DNA from: an uncultured Bacteroidales bacterium
Lineage (GTDB): Bacteria; Bacteroidota; Bacteroidia; Bacteroidales; Paludibacteraceae
Length of the DNA stretch: 64,000 nucleotides
NCBI GenBank assembly: GCA_902765485.1
Contig: CACWZZ010000005.1
Span: 62,001 to 126,000, forward strand
Reading direction: 5' to 3'
Shown: piece after piece, positions 17,417 to 25,456 of the stretch
Position numbering within the stretch: the first letter of the stretch is position 1
Layout of the letters: each line of letters opens with the position of its first letter
Translations under genes and position numbers: made by a program
The notes under the pieces: model-generated
Databases searched by the model: none
Seen by the model: only the letters and a program-made list of their open reading frames with translations
Told to the model about the DNA's origin: nothing

Positions 17417-18003
17417 AACGCGCTCTACTTATCATATTCTCCGTTCTCCTAACAATAATAGTTGCTCTAGTTATTGTTTGCAACGCTATTGTAATTCAAG
17501 CAAGTAGGGGGAAATGCTACGATGATATAGACGCTATTCCTCATAGGATGTATGGGCTATTACTCGGCACAGGTCGTAGCGCAACTCCAAGTCCGTATTA
17601 TGACGCCCGTTTGCAAGCGGCAATAGATTTGTACCGCGCAGGAAAGATAGACTCGGTTATTGTATCTGGGGAAAATCTCTATGAAGATTATTATGAAGTA
17701 GATTCAATGGTTATAGCATTGAAGGAATTAGGAGTGCCAATCAAGATGGTTGATCCGTACGGAACGGACACCTATACTTCGTTGCGACGTATAGGTTGTT
17801 TTGGAAGGTATTTAAATTCCATGACCATTATTTCGCAGCATTTTCACAACCAACGAGCAATATATTACGGCTCTATTCTTTTTGACGAAACGCCAATAGC
17901 ATACAATGCCAAAGATACAAATATATGGTATTGGGATATATGGCGTTTATGTCGAGAATCCCTCGCACGCACAAAAGCAGTGCTTATGTCGCTATGCTTA
18001 TAA
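17413..18003 (+). CDS. SanA/YdcF-like DUF218 membrane protein
   Basis: The start is ATG 17413, overlapping the lipoprotein stop. The 196-residue protein has one N-terminal membrane helix (LLIIFSVLLTIIVALVIVCN), then a DUF218 domain: YGLLLGTGR, DARLQAAIDLYRAGKIDSVIVSG, and DPYGTDTYTSLRR with ISQHFHNQRA. These are the core motifs of SanA, the vancomycin-sensitivity-linked envelope protein of Gram-negative bacteria. The domain is periplasmic and may act on a lipid-linked cell-wall intermediate, but no reaction is established. It closes the accessory island. Confidence 0.85.
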   Translation: MKRALLIIFSVLLTIIVALVIVCNAIVIQASRGKCYDDIDAIPHRMYGLLLGTGRSATPSPYYDARLQAAIDLYRAGKIDSVIVSGENLYEDYYEVDSMVIALKELGVPIKMVDPYGTDTYTSLRRIGCFGRYLNSMTIISQHFHNQRAIYYGSILFDETPIAYNAKDTNIWYWDIWRLCRESLARTKAVLMSLCL

Positions 18004-18453
18004 AGTACATTTATTTTACAATCTTTTCTTAATCGTGTACCTTAATAATCGGATGTTTATGGAAATTGCTTAATAAAGGCGCGAGAGTGGCTTGAGAGTG
18101 GCAGATTGACAACTACAATTTTGTGAGGGGAACAACCGCTGAAATCTTAATAATCGGAAACTTTTGAGGGACGAAAAAAGGTAAATTTCGGGGGTGTTAT
18201 CGTCCCGTAGGTGTCTCGTATGTGTCTCGTACGTGGCAGGTACGCCTGTCGTGGGGAGCAAAATCTTAATAATCGGCAATTAGGCAAGGGATGCCTAAGG
18301 TCAGCGCAACGTCTGCTATTTTAAATGATTTTGAAAGAACATTGATAAGTGGTTGAAATCTTAATAAGAAGATTTTTTTGCCTATTTGCTTGTGTATTTC
18401 AAAAAAAAGCAGTACCTTTGCGGGCGCAAAGGTTTTGATATATAGAAACAACT
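18004..18453. repeat. Gene-free spacer with four ATCTTAATAATCGG copies
   Basis: No gene is seen in these 450 bases. The motif ATCTTAATAATCGG or a close variant occurs at about 18040-18052, 18144-18157, 18263-18276 and 18358-18371, roughly 95-120 bases apart. Short degenerate repeats lie between them (GTGTCTCGTA units near 18210-18240). A 21-base block at 18297-18317 recurs at 24954-24974 with one change. The right end carries a promoter. Confidence 0.7.
18390..18420 (+). promoter_or_regulatory. Promoter of the small membrane protein / SPFH operon
   Basis: TTG at 18390-18392, spacer with TCAAAAAAAAGCAG, and TACCTTTG at 18413-18420. Confidence 0.8.
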
Positions 18454-18618
18454 ATGAGATTCATATCTTTAATCGTTTGGGCATTGCTCATCATCCTCGC
18501 AATATACTATGCCACGGTAATTGCGCATCTGTTTACGAACATGTTCGGCAAAAACGTCGATTTCAAGAAGACACTCATACCGTTCTACGGGTGGAAGGTC
18601 TGGTTTGATAATTTTTAA
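18454..18618 (+). CDS. Small membrane protein, 54 residues
   Basis: The short gene starts right after a strong promoter. The product has one membrane helix (ISLIVWALLIILAIYYATVI) followed by NMFGKNVDFKKTLIPFYGWK and a short tail. It ends 13 bases before the SPFH gene, so it is the first gene of that operon and may be a partner of the SPFH protein. I do not know a family name. Confidence 0.65.
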   Translation: MRFISLIVWALLIILAIYYATVIAHLFTNMFGKNVDFKKTLIPFYGWKVWFDNF

Positions 18619-18631
18619 TCATTTCAAGAAT

Positions 18632-19825
18632 ATGGCTATTAGCAATCCGCAGGGAGGCAATAAACTCCCGATGAAAAAAATCGTATTAGCTTCCGTCATC
18701 GGAATCGTAGTAATCGTCTTCCTTTGCTGCATCGGCTCTCTCGTTGAGGATGTCAAGAACGAAGACATCGTGGTTAACCAAGTGCCCATTACCGGTACTA
18801 TGTATGTCTGGAGCCAGCCGGGTATGTATGCCCAGAAATTAGGACACATCACCTCATACCATAAGACCGAGCAGTTATGGTTCGGTGCGCAAAACAACGG
18901 CGAACCCATTCCGGTTATTTTCAACGACGCGTCCAATGGTGAGATCTTCGGTTCTCTCCGTGTCAAGTTACCCACCGACCGCGAGCACATGCTCCGCATC
19001 CAGACGGACTACAACGGAATGGACAGACTGATGAACGACCTTGTCCGTCCGACCGTAGTGAAAGTAGTCTATGCTTCCGGACCGCTGATGTCGGCTTACG
19101 AGAGCGTTTCGGAAAAGAAAAACAACCTGATTGAATACATCACCGACCAGCTGAACAACGGTGTTTACACGACTGCCGTGAAGATTTCCGAGGTAATCGA
19201 CCCTATCACAGGCGAGAAGAAACAGCAAAAATTTGCAGTCCTGATTGCCGATTCAACAGCCGCAGGCGGGTATCGTCGGTCCGAGAAATCGCCGTTTGAT
19301 TACTACGGCATCGAGATCGGTCAGGTTTCCGTCTCCAAGATCGACTACGAAGACCGCGTGAAGAAGCAGATTGAGCAACAGCAAGAAGCCAACATGTTGG
19401 TTCAGACCTCCAAAGCCAAATCGCTTGCCGCTCAACAAGAGGCGATTCGTGCAGAGGAAGAAGGTAAAGCACAGGCCGCTAAAGCCAAATGGGAGCAGGA
19501 AAAAGTGAAAGCGGTGGAGGTGACCAAAGCCGAGCAGGAATACGAGGTTGCCCGTCTGGAGGCGCTCAAAGCGAACGAAGTCAAGAAACGCATCATTGCC
19601 GAAGGAGAAGCTGAAGCAGCCGCTAACCGTGCGAAAGTAGCAGCAGGTCTGACGCCGCAAGAACGTGCCGAGTGGGATTATAAGACCAAAGTCGGCGTGG
19701 CTGAAGCCGTGGCTAAGGTGCAATTACCGACTGTAGTCATGGGCGGCACAAACGGCGGTAACCAAACGATGGATATCATGAGCCTAAAGTTCGCAACCGA
19801 CCTGGTAGAGAAGCTGAGCAAATAA
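18632..19825 (+). CDS. SPFH/Band 7 (prohibitin/flotillin-like) membrane protein
   Basis: The chosen start is ATG 18632 (MAISNPQGGNKLPMKK). In-frame codons upstream overlap the small membrane protein gene. A membrane helix follows (IVLASVIGIVVIVFLCCIG), then an SPFH domain of about 200 residues. A long Ala/Glu/Lys/Gln-rich coiled coil (about 240-350: QQEANMLVQTSKAKSLAAQQ and onward) leads into a C-terminal tail. SPFH proteins form ring-shaped scaffolds on the inner membrane that organise proteases or lipids. The length of 397 residues and the coiled coil fit. Its substrate is unknown. Confidence 0.85.
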   Translation: MAISNPQGGNKLPMKKIVLASVIGIVVIVFLCCIGSLVEDVKNEDIVVNQVPITGTMYVWSQPGMYAQKLGHITSYHKTEQLWFGAQNNGEPIPVIFNDASNGEIFGSLRVKLPTDREHMLRIQTDYNGMDRLMNDLVRPTVVKVVYASGPLMSAYESVSEKKNNLIEYITDQLNNGVYTTAVKISEVIDPITGEKKQQKFAVLIADSTAAGGYRRSEKSPFDYYGIEIGQVSVSKIDYEDRVKKQIEQQQEANMLVQTSKAKSLAAQQEAIRAEEEGKAQAAKAKWEQEKVKAVEVTKAEQEYEVARLEALKANEVKKRIIAEGEAEAAANRAKVAAGLTPQERAEWDYKTKVGVAEAVAKVQLPTVVMGGTNGGNQTMDIMSLKFATDLVEKLSK

Positions 19826-19849
19826 ATCGTAAATGAATAAATAACTATC

Positions 19850-22666
19850 ATGGAATATAATTTTTCTGAGATTGAGAAGAAGTGGCAAAAGGCGTGGGAA
19901 GAGAACGGCGTTTATACCGTTTCCAATGAGTCCGACAAGCCGCACTACTATGTGTTGGATATGTTCCCTTATCCTTCGGGAGCGGGACTGCATGTCGGTC
20001 ACCCGCTAGGCTATATCGCCAGCGATATCTACAGCCGTTATAAGCGTCTGAAGGGCTTTAACGTGCTCCACCCGATGGGTTTTGACTCCTATGGTCTGCC
20101 GGCAGAACAGTACGCCATTCAGACAGGTACACATCCTCAGGAGACTACTTTCAAAAATATCGACCGCTATATCGAGCAACTCAAGAAGATCGGTTTCTGC
20201 TACGACTGGAACCGCGAGGTGCGCACGTGCGATCCGGCGTTCTATAAATGGACCCAGTGGGCGTTCGTGCAGATGTTCAACTCCTATTTCGATCCCAAGA
20301 CGCAGAAAGCACAGCCGATTTCCAAACTGATTGCTGAGTTCGAAGCGAATGACCCGAAATGGGCTACTCTCTCCGAACGCGAGAAACAGGAGCGGCTGAT
20401 GAACTACCGCATTGCGTACCTCGCAGACACCAAGGTCAACTGGTGTCCGAAACTGGGTACTGTGCTTGCCAATGACGAGGTTTCCGAAGGTCTCTCCGTC
20501 CGTGGCGGCTATCCTGTGGAGCAACGCGTCATGCGGCAGTGGTGTCTGCGCGTGAGTGCTTATGCAGGCCGTCTGTTGGAGGGCTTGGACCGCATTGACT
20601 GGACCGAGAGCCTCAAAGAGACGCAGCGCAACTGGATCGGTCGCTCCGAAGGCGCAGAGATGCAGTTCTCCGTCAAAGGCCAGGACGCGCCGTTCACCAT
20701 CTTCACAACCCGTGCGGACACGGTGTTTGGTGTTACATTCATGGTGTTAGCGCCGGAGAGCGAGTACGTGCAGCGCGTCGTAACACCGGAGCAGAAAGCG
20801 GAAGTGGATGCGTACCTCGCACGCTGCAAGAACCGCACGGAGCGGGAGCGTATCGCTGACCGCCGCGTGACGGGTGTCTTCACCGGCTCGTACGCCATCA
20901 ATCCGCTCACGCAGGGCGAGATACCTATTTATATCTCCGACTACGTGCTTGCAGGCTACGGCACGGGCGCTATCATGGCAGTTCCGGCGCACGACAGCCG
21001 CGACTACGCCTTCGCCAAACATTTCAACCTGCCGATCATACCGCTGATTGAAGGCGCAGACGTCTCCGAGGAGTCGTTCGACGCCAAAGAGGGCAAGATG
21101 ATCAACTCCGGTTTCCTCAACGGCATGGAGGTCAAAGAGGCGATCCAAGCCATGAAAGAATATATCACCAACACCGGATTAGGCCGTGTGAAAGTCAACT
21201 ACCGTCTCCGTGACGCTATATTTAGTCGCCAGCGTTATTGGGGAGAACCGTTCCCGATATACTACAAGGACGGCATGCCTTATACGCTGCCCGAAGAGTG
21301 CCTGCCGCTGGAACTGCCGGAGGTGTCGGACTTCAAACCCACCGAGACCGGCGAACCGCCGTTGGGCAATGCTGCTATCTGGGCATGGGACGAGAAGAAC
21401 CGCAAAGTGGTAGATAAATCGCTGATTGATAACAAGACCGTCTTCCCCTTGGAACTCTGTACCATGCCGGGCTTTGCCGGTTCGTCGGCGTACTACCTGC
21501 GTTACATGGACCCGCACAACGACCAAGCGCTGGTGAGCAAACAAGCCAATGAGTACTGGCGTCAAGTGGATCTGTATCTGGGCGGCTCCGAGCACGCAAC
21601 GGGACACCTGATTTACAGCCGTTTCTGGAACAAGTTCCTCTATGACCTCGGCTATATATGCGAGGACGAACCGTTCAAGAAACTCATCAACCAAGGTATG
21701 ATTCAGGGTCGTTCGAACTTCGTCTATCGTTATATCGGCGAGGGCGCGACGGGCAACCTCTATATCAGTTACAACCTCATCGAGAACCCCGAATACAAGG
21801 ACAAAGTGCAGCCGATTCACGTAAACGTGAATATCGTCAACAACGATGTGCTGGACATCAACGCCTTCCGCGCATGGATGCCGGAGTTCAAGAACGCCGA
21901 GTTCGTCTTTGCCGATGGCACTTCGTCTGAACTGACAGGCTACACCGCCGGCGCAAAGCAATATATCTGCGGTTGGGCGGTAGAGAAGATGAGTAAGTCG
22001 ATGTTCAATGTGGTCAATCCGGACGATGTGATTGCCAAGTTCGGCGCCGACACGCTGCGTCTGTATGAGATGTTCCTCGGCCCGCTGGAGATGTCCAAAC
22101 CCTGGGACACCAACGGTATTGACGGCGTGCACCGTTTCCTCAAACGTCTCTGGAACATGTACGAGAACATCACCGATGAGGAGCCGACAAAAGAGGAACT
22201 CCGCAGCCTGCATAAACTGATTAAGAAAATCACGTGGGACATCGAGAACTTCTCGTTCAATACCTCAATCCCTGCGTTCATGATCGCGCAGAACGAGTTA
22301 AGTGCGCTCAAATGCAACAAGCGTGCGATCTTGGAGCCCATCGCCGTTCTTCTCGCGCCGTACGCCCCGCACATCGCAGAAGAAATGTGGCACAAGTCAC
22401 AAGGTGACCAAGTACCAAGTACCAAGTTTGTGGTCAATGCCGAATGGCCGGAGTGCGACGAGGCGTACCTCGTAGAGGACACACAAAAGTATCCTGTCCA
22501 GTTCAACGGCAAGGTGCGTTTCACGCTTGAGTGCCCGAAGGACACCCCGAAAGACGAGGTTGAGAAACTCGTCCTCGCTCACGAAGACACCGCCAAATAC
22601 CTCGCCGGCAACACGCCCAAGAAAGTCATCGTTGTGCCCGGCAGGATTGTCAACATTGTGATGTAA
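19850..22666 (+). CDS. leuS: Leucyl-tRNA synthetase
   Basis: This class I synthetase charges tRNA-Leu. At 938 residues it has the full bacterial length with the CP1 editing domain. The HIGH motif is in [16 protein letters not shown] near residue 45, and the KMSKS loop is in [15 protein letters not shown]. In the anticodon-binding region a repeat of AAGTACC type (22393-22428) encodes the stretch [13 protein letters not shown], which looks like an in-frame insertion. The start is ATG 19850, after an AT-rich 24-base gap from the SPFH gene, so co-transcription is likely. Confidence 0.97.
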   Translation: MEYNFSEIEKKWQKAWEENGVYTVSNESDKPHYYVLDMFPYPSGAGLHVGHPLGYIASDIYSRYKRLKGFNVLHPMGFDSYGLPAEQYAIQTGTHPQETTFKNIDRYIEQLKKIGFCYDWNREVRTCDPAFYKWTQWAFVQMFNSYFDPKTQKAQPISKLIAEFEANDPKWATLSEREKQERLMNYRIAYLADTKVNWCPKLGTVLANDEVSEGLSVRGGYPVEQRVMRQWCLRVSAYAGRLLEGLDRIDWTESLKETQRNWIGRSEGAEMQFSVKGQDAPFTIFTTRADTVFGVTFMVLAPESEYVQRVVTPEQKAEVDAYLARCKNRTERERIADRRVTGVFTGSYAINPLTQGEIPIYISDYVLAGYGTGAIMAVPAHDSRDYAFAKHFNLPIIPLIEGADVSEESFDAKEGKMINSGFLNGMEVKEAIQAMKEYITNTGLGRVKVNYRLRDAIFSRQRYWGEPFPIYYKDGMPYTLPEECLPLELPEVSDFKPTETGEPPLGNAAIWAWDEKNRKVVDKSLIDNKTVFPLELCTMPGFAGSSAYYLRYMDPHNDQALVSKQANEYWRQVDLYLGGSEHATGHLIYSRFWNKFLYDLGYICEDEPFKKLINQGMIQGRSNFVYRYIGEGATGNLYISYNLIENPEYKDKVQPIHVNVNIVNNDVLDINAFRAWMPEFKNAEFVFADGTSSELTGYTAGAKQYICGWAVEKMSKSMFNVVNPDDVIAKFGADTLRLYEMFLGPLEMSKPWDTNGIDGVHRFLKRLWNMYENITDEEPTKEELRSLHKLIKKITWDIENFSFNTSIPAFMIAQNELSALKCNKRAILEPIAVLLAPYAPHIAEEMWHKSQGDQVPSTKFVVNAEWPECDEAYLVEDTQKYPVQFNGKVRFTLECPKDTPKDEVEKLVLAHEDTAKYLAGNTPKKVIVVPGRIVNIVM
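22393..22428 (+). repeat. AAGTACC-type repeat inside leuS
   Basis: Units AAGTCAC, AAGGTGACC, AAGTACC, AAGTACC and AAGTTTG follow each other and are translated in frame. Related units occur at 22811-22876 and 28971-29004. Confidence 0.6.
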
Positions 22667-22669
22667 AGA

Positions 22670-23149
22670 ATGGCAAAGAACGCGCGACTTGGTGTCAATA
22701 ACTCACCGCAATACTTGGAGCGTTTTTTCCGCAACTTGCTGCTAGGCGAACAAATGCCGCTGCATAACAGAGATCTGCATATATCAAACAAGGACGTTCA
22801 AAACGCGGAGACCGAACAAGTACCGAACAAGCGCAGGACAAGTACAGGACAAGCACAGGACAAGTTTGGGACAAGCAATCCAATAAACGCAGAAAATCAG
22901 CTATATACGGAAGACGAGAACACCATTCGTTTGGTTCAGACTATGGGGGTTGAGAAACTATCTATTAAGGAAATAATGGCGGCTATAGGGCTTAAAGGTA
23001 GAGATAATTTTTTGAATTTATACCTCAATCCCGCCATAGAGAACGGCTTTGTGCGTCTGCTTTATCCCGACAGTCCTCGCCACCCTCGCCAGAAATACCT
23101 GCTGACGGTGAAAGGAATGATGCTGTTAAATCAGTTATCGAACAAATAA
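22670..23149 (+). pseudogene. Fragment of a Fic family protein (C-terminal part)
   Basis: The 159-residue product lacks any HxFx(D/E)GN(G/K)R Fic active site. The start (SPQYLERFFRNLLLGEQMPLHNRDLHI) resembles the region just after a Fic core. The end (GLKGRDNFLNLYLNPAIENGFV, then a Tyr-x-Leu-Thr close) resembles the winged-helix tail of Fic proteins. Between them lies an 11-base repeat array (22811-22876) translated as a low-complexity linker. The ATG follows the leuS stop by 3 bases. It could be a decayed Fic gene fused by deletion, or a free-standing winged-helix protein. Confidence 0.45.
22811..22876 (+). repeat. 11-base repeat array in the Fic-like fragment
   Basis: About six units of the form GACAAGTACAG / GACAAGCACAG with a period of 11 bases. 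Confidence 0.75.
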
Positions 23150-23166
23150 CCTCAAATATGAGATAA

Positions 23167-23250
23167 CTAAATAACATTGCGCGTGACGGTCAAGTGCTTG
23201 TTCAAACCGACAATAACACTTATACCCTCACCGGCGCAGAGGTAAAGTAA
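23167..23250 (+). pseudogene. Remnant of a C-terminal sorting-like domain
   Basis: A start-less frame reads LNNIARDGQVLVQTDN followed by NTYTLTGAEVK and a stop. This has the form of the short C-terminal tails (KV..dGqvyI..n..tYn.tG..vK) seen on many Bacteroidales surface proteins, including the one at 40165. Nothing upstream belongs to it, so it looks like the leftover end of a deleted gene. Confidence 0.4.
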
Positions 23251-23308
23251 GGGTATAGCAAAGGTATAGTAACCCTATACAATTATGTGAATGAGTAAAT
23301 CTGTGAAT

Positions 23309-23336
23309 AGCGGGCAACCATTATTGGCTGCCCGCT
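23309..23336. terminator. Bidirectional hairpin terminator
   Basis: The arms AGCGGGCA and TGCCCGCT pair strongly, with partial extension into the loop. An AATCTTTT stretch follows on the plus strand. It separates the Fic fragment from degQ on the opposite strand. Confidence 0.7.
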
Positions 23337-23358
23337 AATCTTTTATAATCGTACATCT

Positions 23359-24846
23359 CTACTCTGCCAGATTGACGGCGTAGTAGCGGATACGGCCTTG
23401 CGGCGTGCAGCCGGTGATGAAGAGGACGCGGTCGCGCTCGGAGGCGGAGTTGGCACGACGGACGATGTCATTCAGGTCTTCCTCCGTGCGGACGGAACGG
23501 TTGTTGACCTTGAGGATGATGAAGTCCGCAGGCACACCGGCACTCTTCAGTTTGCCCGCCTTGAGCGACTTGATCTGCAAGCCGTAGTTGATACCCAGGC
23601 GCTCTTTCTGCGCATCGGTCAGTTCGGAGAACGTGGCACCCAAGACAGACGCTTTGTCCTCCGCGGAGATGACACCCGTACCGCCTTCGCGGTTGGTGAG
23701 CGTCGCTTGAACGGTCAGCGTCTTGCCATCGCGCAGGAGTGTGACGGAGACCACATCGCCCGGACGGTGACGGCCGATATGTTCCTGCAAGTCGGTGCCG
23801 GTCTTGACGGCAACACCATCAATGCGCGTAATCACATCGCCGCTCCGAATTCCGGCTTTCTCCGCCGCGCCATCCGGCACTACGCGCTCCACGTACGCAC
23901 CTTGTAACGTGCTGAGTTTCTTCTCTTTCTGCAGTTCGGACGTGATCTCGCGCATCTGCACGCCGAGGATAGCACGCTGCACGATTCCGTACTGGCGGAT
24001 GTCGCTCACCACCTTCTGCACGATACTCGTCGGCACCGCAAAACTGTAGCCCGAATAAGAACCTGTCTGCGAGGCGATGGCGGTGTTGATACCCACCAGT
24101 TCGCCGCGTGTGTTAACAAGCGCGCCGCCGGAGTTACCGGGGTTGACGGCCGCATCGGTCTGGATGAACGACTCAATCTTCATCTCCGCGTTGAGGATGT
24201 TGATGTTACGCGCCTTGGCGGACACGATACCTGCTGTGACGGTCGAAGTGAGGTTGAACGGATTGCCGACGGCGAGCACCCATTCGCCGACGCGCAGGTC
24301 GTCCGAATTGCCCATGAGGATCACCGGCAGACCTGTCTCGTCAATCTTCAGCAGCGCGATGTCCGTGTTCGGGTCAGTGCCAACCAGCGTTGCCGTGTAT
24401 TCGCGTTTGTCGTTGAGCACAACCTGAATCTGGTCCGCGCGGTCGATGACGTGGTTGTTAGTGACGATGTAACCGTCTTCGGAGATGATCACACCCGAAC
24501 CGGAAGCCTGTTGCGCCGGCATCTCACGTTGCTGCCCCGGACGGCCGAAGAAGAACTCAAACAGGTCCATCTGCTGGGACGATACCTGGTTGCGGTACGT
24601 GGTCTTGACGTGTACAACGGCATTGACAGACAGCTCAGCTGCCTGAGTGAAATCCGTCTCTCCTGCCTGTGGCAGAGAAGCAAAGCGGCTGTAAGCAGCA
24701 GGGATTCCGAGGGAATCATTTGAGGATTTGAGAATTTGAAGATTTGAAGATTGTAGATTGCCGTATTTCAGCACGGCGAGTGTTGTTCCGGCACTGACTG
24801 CTGCGACGAGCAGCCCGATGCCCAAAAATCTAAATATCTTTTTCAT
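23359..24846 (-). CDS. degQ: DegQ/HtrA family periplasmic serine protease
   Basis: This envelope quality-control protease and chaperone is 495 residues from ATG 24846 (MKKIFRFLGIGLLVAAVSAG). An upstream in-frame start adds residues before the obvious signal/anchor and is less likely. The catalytic triad is His132 (VTNNHVID), Asp162 (NTDIALLKID) and Ser239 (GNSGGALVN). Two PDZ domains follow (the first around GAYVERVVPDGAAEKAGIRS, the second at the C terminus). Directly after the membrane segment, residues 29-45 (GNLQSSNLQILKSSNDS) are encoded by an 8-base repeat array (24717-24761), an unusual insertion in this conserved protein. No clear promoter box was found upstream. Confidence 0.93.
   Translation of the reverse strand: MKKIFRFLGIGLLVAAVSAGTTLAVLKYGNLQSSNLQILKSSNDSLGIPAAYSRFASLPQAGETDFTQAAELSVNAVVHVKTTYRNQVSSQQMDLFEFFFGRPGQQREMPAQQASGSGVIISEDGYIVTNNHVIDRADQIQVVLNDKREYTATLVGTDPNTDIALLKIDETGLPVILMGNSDDLRVGEWVLAVGNPFNLTSTVTAGIVSAKARNINILNAEMKIESFIQTDAAVNPGNSGGALVNTRGELVGINTAIASQTGSYSGYSFAVPTSIVQKVVSDIRQYGIVQRAILGVQMREITSELQKEKKLSTLQGAYVERVVPDGAAEKAGIRSGDVITRIDGVAVKTGTDLQEHIGRHRPGDVVSVTLLRDGKTLTVQATLTNREGGTGVISAEDKASVLGATFSELTDAQKERLGINYGLQIKSLKAGKLKSAGVPADFIILKVNNRSVRTEEDLNDIVRRANSASERDRVLFITGCTPQGRIRYYAVNLAE
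24717..24761 (-). repeat. 8-base ATTTGAAG repeat array inside degQ
   Basis: On the plus strand the units read ATTTGAGG, ATTTGAGA, ATTTGAAG, ATTTGAAG, ATTGTAG. The coding (minus) strand reads CTTCAAAT units, which avoid stop codons. Confidence 0.75.
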
Positions 24847-25112
24847 AGTTCCGAATAATTTTAGTTGCACATTCTTGATTGCAAAATCTGTGCCAGAAAT
24901 AGACCGATTATTAAGATTCGGGCGTTAGACCAAAACCAGTCTTGGAGCAGCGCAAGGTCAGCGCGACGTCTGCTGATTAAAACGAGGTTGGAACGAGGTT
25001 GAAAAGTATATGATTACTAGTCGAGAATGTCGGCGTTCATCCAAGCACGTACTGGTTTCCCCCGAAATTACATCCGCGAAATCCTGCAAATGGCAAAATA
25101 AAATGAATTTTA

Positions 25113-25144
25113 TTTGCACATTCGGATTTTTTGTAGTAATTTTG
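25113..25144 (+). promoter_or_regulatory. Plus-strand promoter without a nearby gene
   Basis: TTTG (25113-25116), 20-base spacer and TAATTTTG (25137-25144) make a canonical promoter. The next plus-strand gene, ispG, starts 313 bases later, beyond a hairpin and the antisense of tRNA-Lys. Confidence 0.7.
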
Positions 25145-25207
25145 CAAGCAAAATTGCAACGTGCTATTTGAAAGAATGAGAAAAGGGAATAAGGACGGGG
25201 CAGAAAA

Positions 25208-25233
25208 CAAAAAAGAGAGCCGAAACTCTCTTT
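25208..25233. terminator. Bidirectional terminator beside tRNA-Lys
   Basis: The stem AAAGAGAG / CTCTCTTT with loop CCGAAA has A-runs on one side and T-runs on the other. It ends the minus-strand tRNA transcript and may end the plus-strand transcript from 25151. Confidence 0.8.
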
Positions 25234-25236
25234 CTG

Positions 25237-25309
25237 TGAACCAGCTGGGGCTCGAACCCAGGACCCCATCCTTAAAAGGGATGTGCTCTACCTGCTGAGC
25301 TACTGATTC
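25237..25309 (-). tRNA. tRNA-Lys (anticodon TTT)
   Basis: On the minus strand the acceptor arms GAATCAG and CTGGTTC pair (one G-T). The D stem is GCTC/GAGC, the anticodon stem CATCC/GGATG with loop CTTTTAA, and the T arm CTGGG-TTCGAGC-CCCAG. The anticodon TTT reads lysine codons. CCA is not encoded. A matching minus-strand promoter (25368-25399) and a terminator flank it. Confidence 0.97.
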
Positions 25310-25367
25310 TTATCTCGGCTCAAGAGCCTCGAACGATTATTTCAACGCCTTTTCTCAAAAGCGGGTG

Positions 25368-25399
25368 CAAAGGTACTGCTTTTTTTTGACATGACCAAA
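25368..25399 (-). promoter_or_regulatory. Promoter of tRNA-Lys
   Basis: Read on the minus strand, TTTG (25399-25396) is followed by a spacer with TCAAAAAAAAGCAG and the -7 box TACCTTTG (25375-25368). Confidence 0.8.
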
Positions 25400-25456
25400 T
25401 ATTTTTTGATTTTTTTTACAAAAAACGACATTTTAAGGCATTTTTGCCAATAAAAT

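Larger units (their letters stand above)
24847..25236. other. Gene-free spacer with dispersed motif, orphan promoter and terminator
   Basis: No protein gene is seen. CCGATTATTAAGAT at 24904-24917 is the reverse complement of the motif repeated at 18 kb. The block at 24954-24974 matches 18297-18317 with one difference. A plus-strand promoter (25113-25144) and a hairpin (25211-25233) follow. Confidence 0.6.

Noticed and set aside
21179..22213. 344-codon minus-strand frame inside leuS
   Set aside because: Shadow of the leuS coding sequence without motifs.
25175..25300. Plus-strand ORF through the tRNA region (contains NQLGLEPRTPSLKGMCSTC)
   Set aside because: This is the well-known false peptide made by translating the antisense of a tRNA gene.
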